A stretch of 64,000 nt of DNA from Streptococcus urinalis 2285-97 (GCF_000188055.2 NZ_AEUZ02000001.1:882001-946000), one strand, 5' to 3'; shown: positions 28,903-38,196, counted from the stretch's first letter. Numbers and translations: made by a program. The notes: generated by a model not told the origin, from the sequence alone.

Positions 28903-30162
28903 ATGAGTCAAGTATCTTATGACGTTAATGAAATGCCAAAACCAGGTTTATTATTAGGATTGTCATTTCAACATTTATTTGCTATGTTTGGATCCACTGT
29001 ACTCGTACCGATCTTGGTAGGTATTGATCCATCAGTAGCTCTTTTATCAAGTGGCCTTGGAACATTAGCGCATTTATCTGTTACTAAGTATAAAATTCCT
29101 GCTTATATGGGTTCAAGTTTTGCTTATATTGCTGCAATGCAATTATTAATGAAAACAGATGGAATTGCAGCAGTTGCTCAAGGGGCTATTACAGGAGGTT
29201 TAGTATATCTCATTGTAGCCTTAATTGTAAGGTCAATTGGTAATGCTTGGATTGACAAAATATTACCACCTATTGTTGTTGGACCTATTGTAATGGTTAT
29301 TGGTCTTAGCTTAGCATCAACAGCTGTTAGTGATGTTATGAACAAAAATGGTCACTATAATCTGCTTTATTTAATCATAGGACTTGTTACTTTACTAAGT
29401 GTTATTTTCTTTAATATTTATGGTAAAGGGATAATTGGTATCATTCCAATTCTACTTGGTTTAATTGTGGGTTATGTATTTGCCATAATTGCTGGCGCTG
29501 TCACTGGACAAGAAATCGTAAATTTTTCTCAAGTTGCTAGTGCAAATTGGTTAAGTATTCCTTCTATCTCTCTACCTTTTATCTCATATGGATTTAAATT
29601 ATATCCAAGTGCCATCTTAACAATGGCTCCCATTGCCTTTGTAACAATGACAGAACATTTTGGTCACATTATGGTACTTAATAGTTTAACGGACCGCGAT
29701 TATTTTAAAGACCCAGGATTAGATCATACACTTACTGGAGATGGTTTAGCACAAATTATTGCTGGATTTATTGGGGCTCCTCCTGTGACATCATATGGGG
29801 AAAATATTGGTGTAATGGCTTTGAATAAGATTTTCTCTGTCTACGTGATTGCTGGTGCTGCTGTGGTAGCTGTATTACTTAGTTTTATAGGTAAAATTTC
29901 TGCACTGATTCAATCCATACCAACACCAGTTATTGGTGGTATCTCAGTTGCTTTATTTGGTGTTATTGCTTCAAGTGGATTAAAAATATTAATTGAAGCA
30001 AAAGTAGATATGGACAAAAAGAAAAATTTATTGATTGCTAGTGTCATTCTAGTATCAGGAATAGGTGGTTTAATGCTTGAAGTTGCAGGTTTGCAAATCT
30101 CAGGTGTTGCGTTCTCAACATTACTCGGCATTATCTTATATCAAATTTTACCTGACAGATAG
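28903..30162 (+). CDS. pyrP: Uracil permease
   Basis: A 419-residue NCS2-family transporter with about 12-14 hydrophobic segments, starting MSQVSYDVNEMPKPG. Family motifs GSSFAYIAA, QGAITGGLVYL, TEHFGHI and GAPPVTSYGENIG are present. I use ATG 28903, the one preceded by AGAAGAGA, rather than an in-frame ATG 30 bp upstream that lies inside pyrR. With the car genes lost, uracil uptake through this permease may be important (inference). Confidence 0.95.
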   Translation: MSQVSYDVNEMPKPGLLLGLSFQHLFAMFGSTVLVPILVGIDPSVALLSSGLGTLAHLSVTKYKIPAYMGSSFAYIAAMQLLMKTDGIAAVAQGAITGGLVYLIVALIVRSIGNAWIDKILPPIVVGPIVMVIGLSLASTAVSDVMNKNGHYNLLYLIIGLVTLLSVIFFNIYGKGIIGIIPILLGLIVGYVFAIIAGAVTGQEIVNFSQVASANWLSIPSISLPFISYGFKLYPSAILTMAPIAFVTMTEHFGHIMVLNSLTDRDYFKDPGLDHTLTGDGLAQIIAGFIGAPPVTSYGENIGVMALNKIFSVYVIAGAAVVAVLLSFIGKISALIQSIPTPVIGGISVALFGVIASSGLKILIEAKVDMDKKKNLLIASVILVSGIGGLMLEVAGLQISGVAFSTLLGIILYQILPDR

Positions 30163-30190
30163 TTAAGCTTTTAAAAAAAGGAGAATAACA

Positions 30191-31117
30191 ATGGCAATGA
30201 CTGGAAACAAAGTATCTTTGAAACATTTAGTGACAATGGAAACTCTTTCTAATGAAGAAGTTATGGGTTTAATCAAAAGGGGTATTGAATATAAACAATT
30301 ACCTGAAGCCGAACAGTTATCAAGACAATATTTTGCAGCAAATCTTTTCTTTGAAAATTCGACAAGAACTCATAAATCATTTGAAGTTGCAGAGAAAAAA
30401 TTAGGACTTGAAGTGATTGACTTTGAAGCTAGTACAAGTTCTGTAAATAAGGGAGAAACCTTATATGATACGATCTTAACAATGAGTGCTATTGGAGTGG
30501 ATATCTGTGTCGTTAGACATCCAGATGTTGATTATTATAAGGCATTAATTGATAGTCCAACGATACAAACTGCTATTGTTAATGGTGGTGATGGTTCAGG
30601 ACAACATCCAAGTCAAAGCCTACTTGATTTAATGACCATATATGAAGAGTTTGGTCATTTTGAAAATTTAAATATTGTTATCTCAGGTGATATAATACAT
30701 TCACGTGTAGCCAAGTCAAATATGCAGATACTGAAACGTTTGGGAGCTAATATCTTTTTTACTGGACCAGAAGAATGGTATGATTCATCATTTGATATTT
30801 ATGGTAAACATGTACATATCGATGATGTCATTGATCAATTAGATGTCTTAATGTTATTAAGAGTTCAGCATGAAAGACATGACGGTTCAGAATCCTTTTC
30901 AAAAGAAGCTTATCATGAACAATATGGTCTAACTGTTGAACGTTATAAACAATTACCAGACCGTTCAATTGTCATGCATCCTGCTCCAGTAAATCGAGAC
31001 GTTGAAATAGCAGATAGTTTAGTGGAAGCACCTAAAGCTAGAATTGTAAGACAAATGCAAAATGGCGTTTATGTTCGTATGGCTATTTTAGAAGCTATTT
31101 TAAATGGAAAAGCGTAA
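30191..31117 (+). CDS. pyrB: Aspartate carbamoyltransferase catalytic subunit
   Basis: A 308-residue enzyme joining carbamoyl phosphate and aspartate. Carbamoyl-phosphate binding [12 protein letters not shown] (about residues 53-64), [10 protein letters not shown] (about 138-147), and the [10 protein letters not shown] aspartate loop (about 263-272) are intact. No pyrI regulatory chain. The reading frame is undamaged although its substrate-supplying genes immediately downstream are deleted. Confidence 0.97.
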   Translation: MAMTGNKVSLKHLVTMETLSNEEVMGLIKRGIEYKQLPEAEQLSRQYFAANLFFENSTRTHKSFEVAEKKLGLEVIDFEASTSSVNKGETLYDTILTMSAIGVDICVVRHPDVDYYKALIDSPTIQTAIVNGGDGSGQHPSQSLLDLMTIYEEFGHFENLNIVISGDIIHSRVAKSNMQILKRLGANIFFTGPEEWYDSSFDIYGKHVHIDDVIDQLDVLMLLRVQHERHDGSESFSKEAYHEQYGLTVERYKQLPDRSIVMHPAPVNRDVEIADSLVEAPKARIVRQMQNGVYVRMAILEAILNGKA

Positions 31118-31136
31118 AAATAAATGAAGGCAAAAT

Positions 31137-31190
31137 ACAGAAAGATTTCGTAGCAGAATAGAAAATGCTTCCTATCTTTCTGTTTTTTTA
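31137..31190 (+). terminator. Hairpin terminator between pyrB and the car remnant
   Basis: Perfect 10-bp stem ACAGAAAGAT (31137-31146) / ATCTTTCTGT (31174-31183) with a 27-nt loop and T7 tail. No PyrR loop consensus is visible, so this is either a terminator or an attenuator of another type. Confidence 0.75.
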
Positions 31191-31199
31191 GGAGAAAAA

Positions 31200-31759
31200 A
31201 TGGGAAATAGACTATTAGTTTTAGAGGTGTGAAAGCACCAGTTTTTTCTTATGAAAAACTACATAAAGTAGATAGTCTTCTTGGCCCAGAAATGAAATCA
31301 ACTGGTGAAGTAATGGGAAGTGATAAAAGTATTGAAAAAGCTTTATATAAAGCTTTTGAAGCAAGCTATCTTCATTTACCAGAATTTGGAACTATTGTTT
31401 TCACAGTTGCAAATGAAGATAAAAAAGAAGCAGTCATTTTAGCGAAACGATTTTATGACTTAGGCTATCAACTTTCTGCTACCATTGGGACTGCTAAATT
31501 CTTTGAAAGTAAAGGAATTTTGACAACGGTAGTTGAAAAAATAGAAAGCCATCAAAATACGATACCTGAGCTTATTAGACAACAACAAGTTCAAGCAATC
31601 ATTAATACTGTAGGAGCAAATCGTCAAAGTGATAAAGATGGACGAATAATTAGACGAACTGCCATTGAGAATGGTATTCCTTTATTTACCTCTTTAGATA
31701 CTGTCAATGCGATGTTATCAGTTCTTGAAAGTCAAAATTTTCAAATAAAAAGCATATAA
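31200..31759 (+). pseudogene. carA'-'carB deletion remnant (carbamoyl-phosphate synthase)
   Basis: With a good ribosome site (AGGAG), ATG 31200 begins MGNRLLVLE, the first ~9 codons of carA, then TGA at 31230. From 31229 another frame gives [32 protein letters not shown]..., which is the C-terminal ~176 residues of CarB including the allosteric MGS-like domain ([20 protein letters not shown]). Everything between, the rest of the glutaminase subunit and some 880 codons of the synthetase subunit, is missing; by usual sizes about 3.7 kb was lost. The carB fragment has no ATP sites and cannot be a synthetase. A normal carB terminator follows. Confidence 0.95.
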
Positions 31760-31785
31760 AGATTGATTTTATCAATCTTTTTTTA
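31758..31785 (+). terminator. carB terminator
   Basis: Stem AAAGATTGAT / ATCAATCTTT, loop TTT, T tail; begins at the carB stop. Confidence 0.92.
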
Positions 31786-31868
31786 TTACAAAACTGTAAG
31801 CTAATTTTTTTATTATTCCACTATAATAAGAATTATAACTTAAATAAAGTTAAAAGCATTAAAACTAA

Positions 31869-31897
31869 TTGACAATAAAATGATAAAATACTATACT
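31869..31897 (+). promoter_or_regulatory. Promoter of the MacAB-like export operon
   Basis: TTGACA (31869-31874), 17-bp spacer, TATACT (31892-31897). Predicted RNA start near 31904 excludes any translation start before that. Confidence 0.88.
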
Positions 31898-31933
31898 TGT
31901 CGTAAATGTTTAATACAAAATAGGAGAAATTGT

Positions 31934-33193
31934 ATGGCCAAAAAAGCGAAAAAAAGAATGACAGTAAAAACAAAAGTAATTATATCGTCTCTAAGTACCA
32001 TATGTGTCATTGGAATTGGAGCTTATCTTTTCCATATGCAACAAAATTCAAACCATTCCTCAACAGCTGATAAATACTACAAGGTTCAAAATGTCAAAGA
32101 AGGTTCAACGTCATCTACTACATTATTATCAGGGACTGTAAAAGCTTTGAATGAAATGTATGTTTATTATGATAGTTCAAAAGGTACTCAAGCGACTCCT
32201 ACAGTCAAGGTAGGTGATCAAGTTACAGCAGGACAACAGTTGGTTCAGTATAATACAACAACAGCTCAAGCAGCCTATGATTCTGCAAATCGAAAATTAA
32301 ATAAAATCGGTCGTCAAATTAATTATTTAAAAACTTATGGTGTACCACTACCAGCATCAGAAACAGAATCAGGTAGTAGTGATAGTAGCCAACAAGATTC
32401 TTCTGTACAACCAACCACACAACAAACTACCCAACAAGGATCTAACTATAACCAACAATTGCAGGATTTAAATGACTTATATGCAGATGCGCAATCTGAA
32501 GTGACAAAAGCAAAGTCTGCTTTAGATGATACGGTTATTTCTAGTACTGTTAATGGGACTGTTGTTGAGGTTAATAAAGATATTGATCCATCTTCAAAAA
32601 ATAGTCAAACGATTGTTCATGTGGTCTCAGAGGGACAATTACAAGTTAAAGGTAATATGACTGAATATGATTTGGCAAATATCAAAGTTGGTCAAGATGT
32701 GAAGATAAAATCCAAAGTTTATCCTGACAAAGAATGGACTGGAAAGATGGCTTATATTTCTAATTATCCAAAAGATAATGCTAATTCACCATCATCAGAT
32801 TCAAACGATAATACAAATAATGGTGCTGCTTACGAATATAAATCTGATATTACGAGTCCTTTAAATGAATTAAAGCAAGGTTTCAGTGTTTCAGTTGAAG
32901 TTGTTAATCCTAATAAATATCCACTAATTCCTCTAAAGGCACTTGTAAGTGAAGGTAAAAAACATTATGTTTGGACTTACAATGATTCAACAGCAAAAGT
33001 GAGTAAAAAAGAAGTTGGTTTAGCAAATTCAGATGCATCTAATCAAGAAATTTCAAAGGGGTTGAAAGTCGGTGAGATTGTGATTACCAATCCAACAAAG
33101 TCATTAAAAAATGGTCAAAAAATTGAAAACATCAAATCGACAGACACTTCAAAGACGAGTCAAGGTAAAATGAAATCTGAGGTGAAAAAATAG
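31934..33193 (+). CDS. Membrane-fusion (HlyD/MacA-like) component of an ABC export system
   Basis: A 419-residue protein with a basic N-terminus, one membrane helix (about residues 14-34) and an extracellular periplasmic-adaptor-type body: biotinyl/lipoyl half-motifs near VKVGDQVTAGQQLVQY (about 92-107) and STVNGTVVEVN (about 204-214), with a Gln/Thr/Ser-rich insert between, then beta-barrel and membrane-proximal domains. A second low-complexity insert is at NSPSSDSNDNTNNG. The start at 31934 follows TAGGAG; the longer frame from 31880 would start upstream of the RNA. It resembles YknX of Bacillus. Confidence 0.9.
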   Translation: MAKKAKKRMTVKTKVIISSLSTICVIGIGAYLFHMQQNSNHSSTADKYYKVQNVKEGSTSSTTLLSGTVKALNEMYVYYDSSKGTQATPTVKVGDQVTAGQQLVQYNTTTAQAAYDSANRKLNKIGRQINYLKTYGVPLPASETESGSSDSSQQDSSVQPTTQQTTQQGSNYNQQLQDLNDLYADAQSEVTKAKSALDDTVISSTVNGTVVEVNKDIDPSSKNSQTIVHVVSEGQLQVKGNMTEYDLANIKVGQDVKIKSKVYPDKEWTGKMAYISNYPKDNANSPSSDSNDNTNNGAAYEYKSDITSPLNELKQGFSVSVEVVNPNKYPLIPLKALVSEGKKHYVWTYNDSTAKVSKKEVGLANSDASNQEISKGLKVGEIVITNPTKSLKNGQKIENIKSTDTSKTSQGKMKSEVKK

Positions 33194-33903
33194 TGCCTGA
33201 AGATAGAATAGAATTAATGAAATTGACCAACATTGGTAAACATTATCAAAATGGAGACCAACAATTGCAGGTTTTAAAAGACATCAATTTAACTGTTTAT
33301 AAGGGTGATTTTTTAGCTATTATGGGTCCATCTGGTTCAGGTAAATCAACTCTAATGAATATCATTGGACTTTTAGATAGAGAAAGTAGTGGACAATATG
33401 AATTGAATGGTCAAAATGTTTCATTATTAAATGATAAAAAACTAGCAAAAGTTAGAAATAAGGAAATTGGTTTTGTTTTTCAACAATTTTTTCTCTTATC
33501 TAAATTAAATGCTATTCAAAATGTTGAGTTACCATTGGTTTATGCTGGTGTCAATATTAACAAACGTAAAAAACTAGCAATTCAATTTTTAGAAAAGGTT
33601 GAATTGGTCAACAGAATGAAACACTTGCCCTCAGAGTTATCTGGTGGACAAAAACAGCGTGTTGCCATCGCTAGAGCATTAGTTAATAATCCATCGATTA
33701 TTTTAGCTGATGAACCTACGGGAGCTTTGGACACTAAGACTGGTGAGCAAATAATGACTTTGCTAACAGAATTAAATAATGAAGGAAAAACCATTATTAT
33801 GGTTACCCATGAACCTGAAATTGCTGACTTTGCAAAGAGGAAGATCATTATTAGAGATGGTGAGATTTCTAAAGATACAACAGAAAGTGTTCGAATTGAT
33901 TAA
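33193..33903 (+). CDS. ABC transporter ATP-binding protein (MacB/LolD-type)
   Basis: A 236-residue ATPase with Walker A GPSGSGKST (about residues 46-54), Q-loop FVFQQFFLL, signature LSGGQKQRVAIARAL and Walker B ILADEPTGALD, the latter typical of antimicrobial-peptide/MacB export ATPases. Start is GTG 33193, overlapping the last base of the upstream stop (TAGTG), with GAGGTG as ribosome site; ATG 33217 is an alternative. Confidence 0.95.
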   Translation: MPEDRIELMKLTNIGKHYQNGDQQLQVLKDINLTVYKGDFLAIMGPSGSGKSTLMNIIGLLDRESSGQYELNGQNVSLLNDKKLAKVRNKEIGFVFQQFFLLSKLNAIQNVELPLVYAGVNINKRKKLAIQFLEKVELVNRMKHLPSELSGGQKQRVAIARALVNNPSIILADEPTGALDTKTGEQIMTLLTELNNEGKTIIMVTHEPEIADFAKRKIIIRDGEISKDTTESVRID

Positions 33904-33914
33904 GGGAGGAATAC

Positions 33915-35156
33915 ATGGAAAATTGGAGATTTGCCCTTAGTTCAATATTGGGGCATAAAATGCGCTCATTTTTAACGATGTTAGGTATCATTATTGGTGT
34001 TGCTTCAGTGGTTATCATTATGGCACTTGGACAAGGCTTAAAAAATAGTGTTGGAGATCAAGTTAATAAAGAACAGAAAAACTTAAATGTTTATTTTAAA
34101 ACTTGGGCTCAAAAAGAAGCAGAAAAAGATCCAAATTATGTCTCAGACGAGACTACCACAGAAGAAAAAGCACCAAAATTAACTGAAGATATGGTTTCAA
34201 AAGCAGCTAAAGAAACAGATGGTGTGAGTGGCTATTACATCACTAATAGTGCCTCTAGTAAGATAGGCTATGGTAAAAAAGAAATAAAAAATGTCACCAT
34301 AACTGGTATTAATAAAACCTATCTATCATTAAAAAATGTAAAAATTTTAGCAGGACGAGCTTTTCAAGGACAGGATTATTATAAATTTGGTAGAATAGTT
34401 TTATTAGAGTCAGGTTTATCAAAAAAACTTTTTAAGACTCATCAAGATGCTTTAAATAAAACAGTATTGATAGCTAATAAATCTTATCTTGTTGTAGGAG
34501 TTTATAAAGATTCAAATACTTCTGGTCAAGCTGGATTATCAAGTGGTGGCAATGCCATTATGAGTAATACACAAGTGGCAAGTGAGTTTGGTGCTAAAGA
34601 AGTTGATCAAATTTTCTTTCATATTAATGATGTTAAAGAAGCTAATAAAATAGGAAAAAATGTTGGTCGAAGGTTAACGGCTTTAACAAGAACTAAAAAT
34701 GGTTTCTATGAAAATTACAATCTCGATAGTATTGTTAAACAAGCCAATAAAATAGCAACAATGACTACGCTTGTTTTTGGTGTTATAGCTGGTATCTCTT
34801 TATTAGTTGGAGGTATTGGAGTTATGAATATCATGTTGGTTTCTGTTACTGAAAGAACTCGAGAAATTGGTTTACGAAAAGCCTTGGGTGCAACTAGACA
34901 AAAAATATTAGCTCAGTTTTTAATAGAATCAATGGTATTAACGATATTAGGTGGTTTGTTAGGCTTAACTTTAGCTTACTTGGCAGTCTTGGGAATTCGA
35001 CCAGCATTAGCTGCACAAAACATACGCCCAGAGATATCATTTATTGTTGTTGTCATAAGTGTTTTATTCTCAGCATTCGTCGGAATTGTTTTTGGTTTAC
35101 TACCAGCAAACAAAGCAAGTAAATTAGACCCGATAGAGGCCCTAAGGTATGAATAG
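33915..35156 (+). CDS. ABC transporter permease (MacB/FtsX family)
   Basis: A 413-residue permease with the MacB layout: one N-terminal helix (about residues 15-40, MRSFLTMLGIIIGVASV), a large extracellular domain (about 45-275), and three C-terminal helices (about 285-400) ending in LPANKASKLDPIEALRYE, the family tail. With the two upstream genes it forms a tripartite exporter like YknXYZ; likely cargo is a peptide or small amphipathic compound, not determinable here. Confidence 0.95.
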   Translation: MENWRFALSSILGHKMRSFLTMLGIIIGVASVVIIMALGQGLKNSVGDQVNKEQKNLNVYFKTWAQKEAEKDPNYVSDETTTEEKAPKLTEDMVSKAAKETDGVSGYYITNSASSKIGYGKKEIKNVTITGINKTYLSLKNVKILAGRAFQGQDYYKFGRIVLLESGLSKKLFKTHQDALNKTVLIANKSYLVVGVYKDSNTSGQAGLSSGGNAIMSNTQVASEFGAKEVDQIFFHINDVKEANKIGKNVGRRLTALTRTKNGFYENYNLDSIVKQANKIATMTTLVFGVIAGISLLVGGIGVMNIMLVSVTERTREIGLRKALGATRQKILAQFLIESMVLTILGGLLGLTLAYLAVLGIRPALAAQNIRPEISFIVVVISVLFSAFVGIVFGLLPANKASKLDPIEALRYE

Positions 35157-35757
35157 CTTAACAAAACATCATAAAAAATTGCGAAAACTTGTCCGTGTAA
35201 TTGGAACCTTGTCAATTATTTTTACTATCATAGCCATATACTATCTTTTCAAAAATCTAGATATTTTAAATAATCCTAAAGCCTTATCACACCTTTTAAA
35301 AGGGCACCGATTTTTAGGTTCAATTGGATTTTTATTCCTACAGATAATACAGGTCGTTATTCCTATTATCCCTGGTGGACTAACAACTGTAGTTGGTTTT
35401 ATGACATTTGGTCCCTATTTAGGTTTACTTTTGAATGTTTTAGGAATTTCACTTGGAAGCCTTATATTATTTTATTTAGTTAGACGATTTGGTAGACCAT
35501 TCATTCTTTTATTTATAAAGGAAAAACAATTAAGACAATATGATAAAAAGTTGGCAACAAAAACCTATGAAAGAATTTTTATTCTCAATATGATTTCACC
35601 AATGGCTCCTGCAGATATCATGGTCATGATTACTGGATTAAGTCAAATGTCATTAAAACGTTTTGTTTCTATTATCTTAATTTGTCGCCCAATCTCAATG
35701 ATAACTTATAGTTATTTTTGGATTTACGGTGGTCAAATGCTACGTCATTTACTATAA
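35149..35757 (+). CDS. TVP38/TMEM64 (DedA-like, SNARE-associated) membrane protein
   Basis: A 202-residue protein with five to six membrane segments and the family core PIIPGGLTTVVGFMTFGP (about residues 73-90) and a GISLGSLILFYLVRRFG segment. The superfamily includes lipid scramblases and flippases. It overlaps the permease gene by 8 bp, so it belongs to the export operon and may act on the same envelope process (inference). No terminator is obvious before rpsP. Confidence 0.85.
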   Translation: MNSLTKHHKKLRKLVRVIGTLSIIFTIIAIYYLFKNLDILNNPKALSHLLKGHRFLGSIGFLFLQIIQVVIPIIPGGLTTVVGFMTFGPYLGLLLNVLGISLGSLILFYLVRRFGRPFILLFIKEKQLRQYDKKLATKTYERIFILNMISPMAPADIMVMITGLSQMSLKRFVSIILICRPISMITYSYFWIYGGQMLRHLL

Positions 35758-35814
35758 GCATATTAAATTAAATAACTTTTTAGTTAGTTTATTAAAAGCT
35801 GTCAAGAAAAAAAC

Positions 35815-35843
35815 TTGACATGTGTTTAGAACTATCGTATAAT
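35815..35843 (+). promoter_or_regulatory. rpsP-khpA promoter
   Basis: TTGACA (35815-35820), 17-bp spacer, TATAAT (35838-35843): consensus-class, as expected for a ribosomal protein gene. Confidence 0.92.
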
Positions 35844-35915
35844 AGCAAAGGTAAAGTAAGATACAGTCTTGCTGAACTATTATTAATAATATTTAAAAGA
35901 AAAGAGAATAAAAAA

Positions 35916-36188
35916 ATGGCAGTAAAAATCCGTTTAACTCGTATGGGTTCTAAGAAAAAACCTTTCTACCGTATTAACGTTGCAGATTCACGTGCACCAC
36001 GTGATGGACGTTTCATCGAAACTGTTGGAACATACAATCCACTAGTTGCTGAAAACCAAGTGACTTTAAAAGAAGATCGTATTATGGATTGGTTATCAAA
36101 AGGAGCTCAACCCTCAGATACAGTTCGTAATATTCTTTCAAAAGCTGGAGTTATGACTAAATTCCACGAATCAAAATACTCTAAATAA
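35916..36188 (+). CDS. rpsP: 30S ribosomal protein S16
   Basis: A 90-residue protein, [19 protein letters not shown]..., normal for S16. The start at 35916 follows AAAAGAGA; an in-frame ATG at 35820 lies in the promoter and is rejected. khpA follows after 9 bp. Confidence 0.98.
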   Translation: MAVKIRLTRMGSKKKPFYRINVADSRAPRDGRFIETVGTYNPLVAENQVTLKEDRIMDWLSKGAQPSDTVRNILSKAGVMTKFHESKYSK

Positions 36189-36197
36189 TAAAAGCCT

Positions 36198-36437
36198 ATG
36201 GATACCATTGAAAATCTTATTATCGCTATTGTGAAACCACTGATTTCACATCCTGATAATCTAACAATCAAAATTGAAGATACTCCAGAATTTTTAGAGT
36301 ATCATTTGGACTTGGATGCAGAAGACATCGGTCGTGTTATCGGTAAAAAAGGTCGCACTATTACAGCAATAAGATCGATTGTCTATTCGGTACCAACACA
36401 AGAAAAAAAAGTAAGGCTCATTATTGATGAGAAGTAA
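36198..36437 (+). CDS. khpA: KH-domain RNA-binding protein KhpA
   Basis: A 79-residue single KH domain with the RNA-binding loop GKKGRT (about residues 49-54, in [16 protein letters not shown]). KhpA pairs with KhpB/EloR in streptococci to control cell elongation and mRNA levels. Usual position after rpsP. No clear ribosome site, consistent with coupling to rpsP. Confidence 0.95.
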   Translation: MDTIENLIIAIVKPLISHPDNLTIKIEDTPEFLEYHLDLDAEDIGRVIGKKGRTITAIRSIVYSVPTQEKKVRLIIDEK

Positions 36438-36463
36438 GAGAAGCTAACAAGCTTCTTTTTTTT
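36438..36463 (+). terminator. khpA terminator
   Basis: Stem AGAAGCT / AGCTTCT, loop AACA, T8 tail. Confidence 0.9.
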
Positions 36464-36595
36464 GTTGACTAGATTTTTAAATCATGATAAGCTATAAAAG
36501 TTAACTGGCTAACTAAAATAAAAATTAATTATCAATTAGTTTACATCTTTTGATGATAGAATAATAGGATGTTTGCATCATATTTAGGAGAAAAA

Positions 36596-36724
36596 ATGAT
36601 ATCAATTTTGATTTTGTGTTTAGTCATTTTATTTGGAATTTTGTCTTTACTTCGTTTATATCGAGAAACAAACCAAAAGATCAAAAAAAATACAGAAAAT
36701 CTATTGACACGAGATAGATCATAA
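36596..36724 (+). CDS. Putative 42-aa single-pass membrane peptide
   Basis: ATG at 36596 with a well-placed AGGAG ribosome site opens a 42-codon frame ending TAA at 36722-36724. The peptide begins MISILILCLVILFGILSLLR: about 18 strongly hydrophobic residues form one helix, followed by a charged tail (LYRETNQKIKKNTENLLTRDRS). It could be read as a small membrane regulator or a DUF-type phage-holin-like peptide; I do not recognise it. The tRNA-Glu promoter overlaps its last codons, and no promoter of its own is certain. The remainder of 36464-36595 shows no other gene. Confidence 0.6.
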   Translation: MISILILCLVILFGILSLLRLYRETNQKIKKNTENLLTRDRS

Positions 36725-36732
36725 GGTAAAAT
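36704..36732 (+). promoter_or_regulatory. tRNA-Glu promoter
   Basis: TTGACA (36704-36709), 17-bp spacer, TAAAAT (36727-36732); the -35 lies in the 3' end of the small membrane-peptide gene. Confidence 0.85.
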
Positions 36733-36766
36733 ATATTTTGTTGTCTGTCACAAGACAGTGTGTCTA

Positions 36767-36838
36767 GGTCCGTTGGTCAAGGGGTTAAGACACCGCCTTT
36801 TCACGGCGGTAACACGGGTTCGAATCCCGTACGGACTA
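36767..36838 (+). tRNA. tRNA-Glu (anticodon TTC)
   Basis: 72-nt cloverleaf: acceptor GGTCCGT / ACGGACT (G1-U72 pair) plus discriminator A, anticodon stem CCGCC / GGCGG with loop TTTTCAC, anticodon TTC at 36800-36802, T arm GGGTTCGAATCCC. CCA not encoded. A CTGTC-ACAA-GACAG inverted repeat lies in the 5' leader. Confidence 0.97.
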
Positions 36839-36846
36839 TTTAGAAA

Positions 36847-36874
36847 AGAGTCAGAGTTTTCTCTGGCTTTTTTT
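36847..36874 (+). terminator. tRNA-Glu terminator
   Basis: Stem AGTCAGAG / CTCTGGCT, loop TTTT, T7 tail. Confidence 0.9.
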
Positions 36875-36969
36875 GCACGATGCTTGGTTTTAAAAGTCAT
36901 TTCATGTTAAAATAAGGACTGAAGCTATTTAAGCAGCTCAATGAGAAAAAGTGGAGAAAAAATTAGTAA

Positions 36970-37488
36970 ATGAATTACTTTAATGTTGGAAAGATTGTAA
37001 ATACACAAGGCTTACAAGGAGAAATGCGGGTTTTAGCAGTAACTGACTTTATTGATGAACGCTTTAAAAAAGGAAGTCATTTAGCCTTATTTGATTCTAA
37101 GGATCAATTTGTAAAAGAGGTTACTATTGCTAGTCACCGGACACAAAAGAATATGGAAATCATTAAATTTAAAGATCATTACCATATTAACGACATTGAA
37201 AAATACAAAGGCTTCATGTTAAAAGTAGCAGAAGAAAATCTCTCCAATTTAGATGAGGGTGAATATTATTATCATGAAATCATTGGATTAGAAGTCTTTG
37301 AGAACAATAACTATATTGGTTTTATTTCAGAAATTCTTCAACCTGGAGCTAATGATGTCTGGATTGTTAAAAGAAAAGGTAAGAAAGACTTGCTATTACC
37401 TTATATTCCATCGGTAGTTCTAACTATTGACATTGATAACAATAGGGTAGATGTGGAGTTATTAGAAGGATTAGACGATGAAAATTGA
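36970..37488 (+). CDS. rimM: 16S rRNA processing / 30S maturation factor RimM
   Basis: A 172-residue protein with the RimM N-terminal barrel ([21 protein letters not shown]) and a C-terminal PRC-barrel ([14 protein letters not shown] to LLPYIPSVV). It helps assemble the 30S head around S19. Its end overlaps trmD by 11 bp. Confidence 0.97.
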   Translation: MNYFNVGKIVNTQGLQGEMRVLAVTDFIDERFKKGSHLALFDSKDQFVKEVTIASHRTQKNMEIIKFKDHYHINDIEKYKGFMLKVAEENLSNLDEGEYYYHEIIGLEVFENNNYIGFISEILQPGANDVWIVKRKGKKDLLLPYIPSVVLTIDIDNNRVDVELLEGLDDEN

Positions 37489-38194
37489 TATTTTAACCCT
37501 CTTTCCAGAAATGTTTGCACCTTTAGAGCATTCAATAATTGGAAAAGCTCGTGAAAAAAATCTTTTAGATATCAATTATCATAACTTTAGAGACTTTGCG
37601 GAAAAATCAAGACATGTGGATGACGAACCTTATGGTGGCGGTCAAGGAATGTTACTCAGAGCGCAACCAATATTTGATACGATTGAGTCATTAAACTCAA
37701 CAAGACCAAGAGTGATCTTACTCGATCCAGCTGGTAAAAAATTTACCCAAAAAATAGCAGAAGATTTAGCTAAAGAAAATGAATTAATTTTCATATGTGG
37801 TCATTATGAAGGCTACGATGAACGGATTAAAACATTAGTTACTGATGAAATTTCTCTAGGTGATTTTGTTTTAACTGGTGGTGAACTTGCAGCAATGACA
37901 ATTATTGATGCTACAGTTCGATTGATTCCAGAGGTTCTAGGAAAGGAATCAAGCCATCAAGAAGATTCATTTTCATCTGGTTTACTTGAATATCCACAAT
38001 ACACTAGACCTTATGATTACAGAGGAATGAAAGTGCCAGAAGTTCTAATGAGTGGACATCATGAAAATATTAGGAAATGGCGATTAAAAGAAAGTCTTAG
38101 AAAAACCTATTTGAGAAGACCAGATTTATTAAACTTCTATGAATTATCTGCTGAAGAAGAAGAGATTTTGAATAACATCAAGAAGGAGCTTTAA
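37478..38194 (+). CDS. trmD: tRNA (guanine37-N1)-methyltransferase TrmD
   Basis: A 238-residue SPOUT methyltransferase making m1G37. Signatures [34 protein letters not shown] and the knot segment [15 protein letters not shown] are all present. Overlaps rimM, the conserved arrangement. Confidence 0.98.
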   Translation: MKIDILTLFPEMFAPLEHSIIGKAREKNLLDINYHNFRDFAEKSRHVDDEPYGGGQGMLLRAQPIFDTIESLNSTRPRVILLDPAGKKFTQKIAEDLAKENELIFICGHYEGYDERIKTLVTDEISLGDFVLTGGELAAMTIIDATVRLIPEVLGKESSHQEDSFSSGLLEYPQYTRPYDYRGMKVPEVLMSGHHENIRKWRLKESLRKTYLRRPDLLNFYELSAEEEEILNNIKKEL

Positions 38195-38196
38195 AA

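Noticed and set aside
31229..31759. The carB fragment as a functional small protein
   Set aside because: It has an MGS-like regulatory domain only, a GTG start with no proper ribosome site, and its fusion point lies next to carA start codons; it is best read as a deletion product.
31880..31933. Longer N-terminus for the membrane-fusion protein with a CxxC-like motif (YYTCRKC)
   Set aside because: It would begin between the -35 and -10 elements, upstream of the predicted RNA start; the true ribosome site is TAGGAG before 31934.
35820..35915. N-terminal extension of rpsP
   Set aside because: It starts in the promoter and has no counterpart in S16 proteins.
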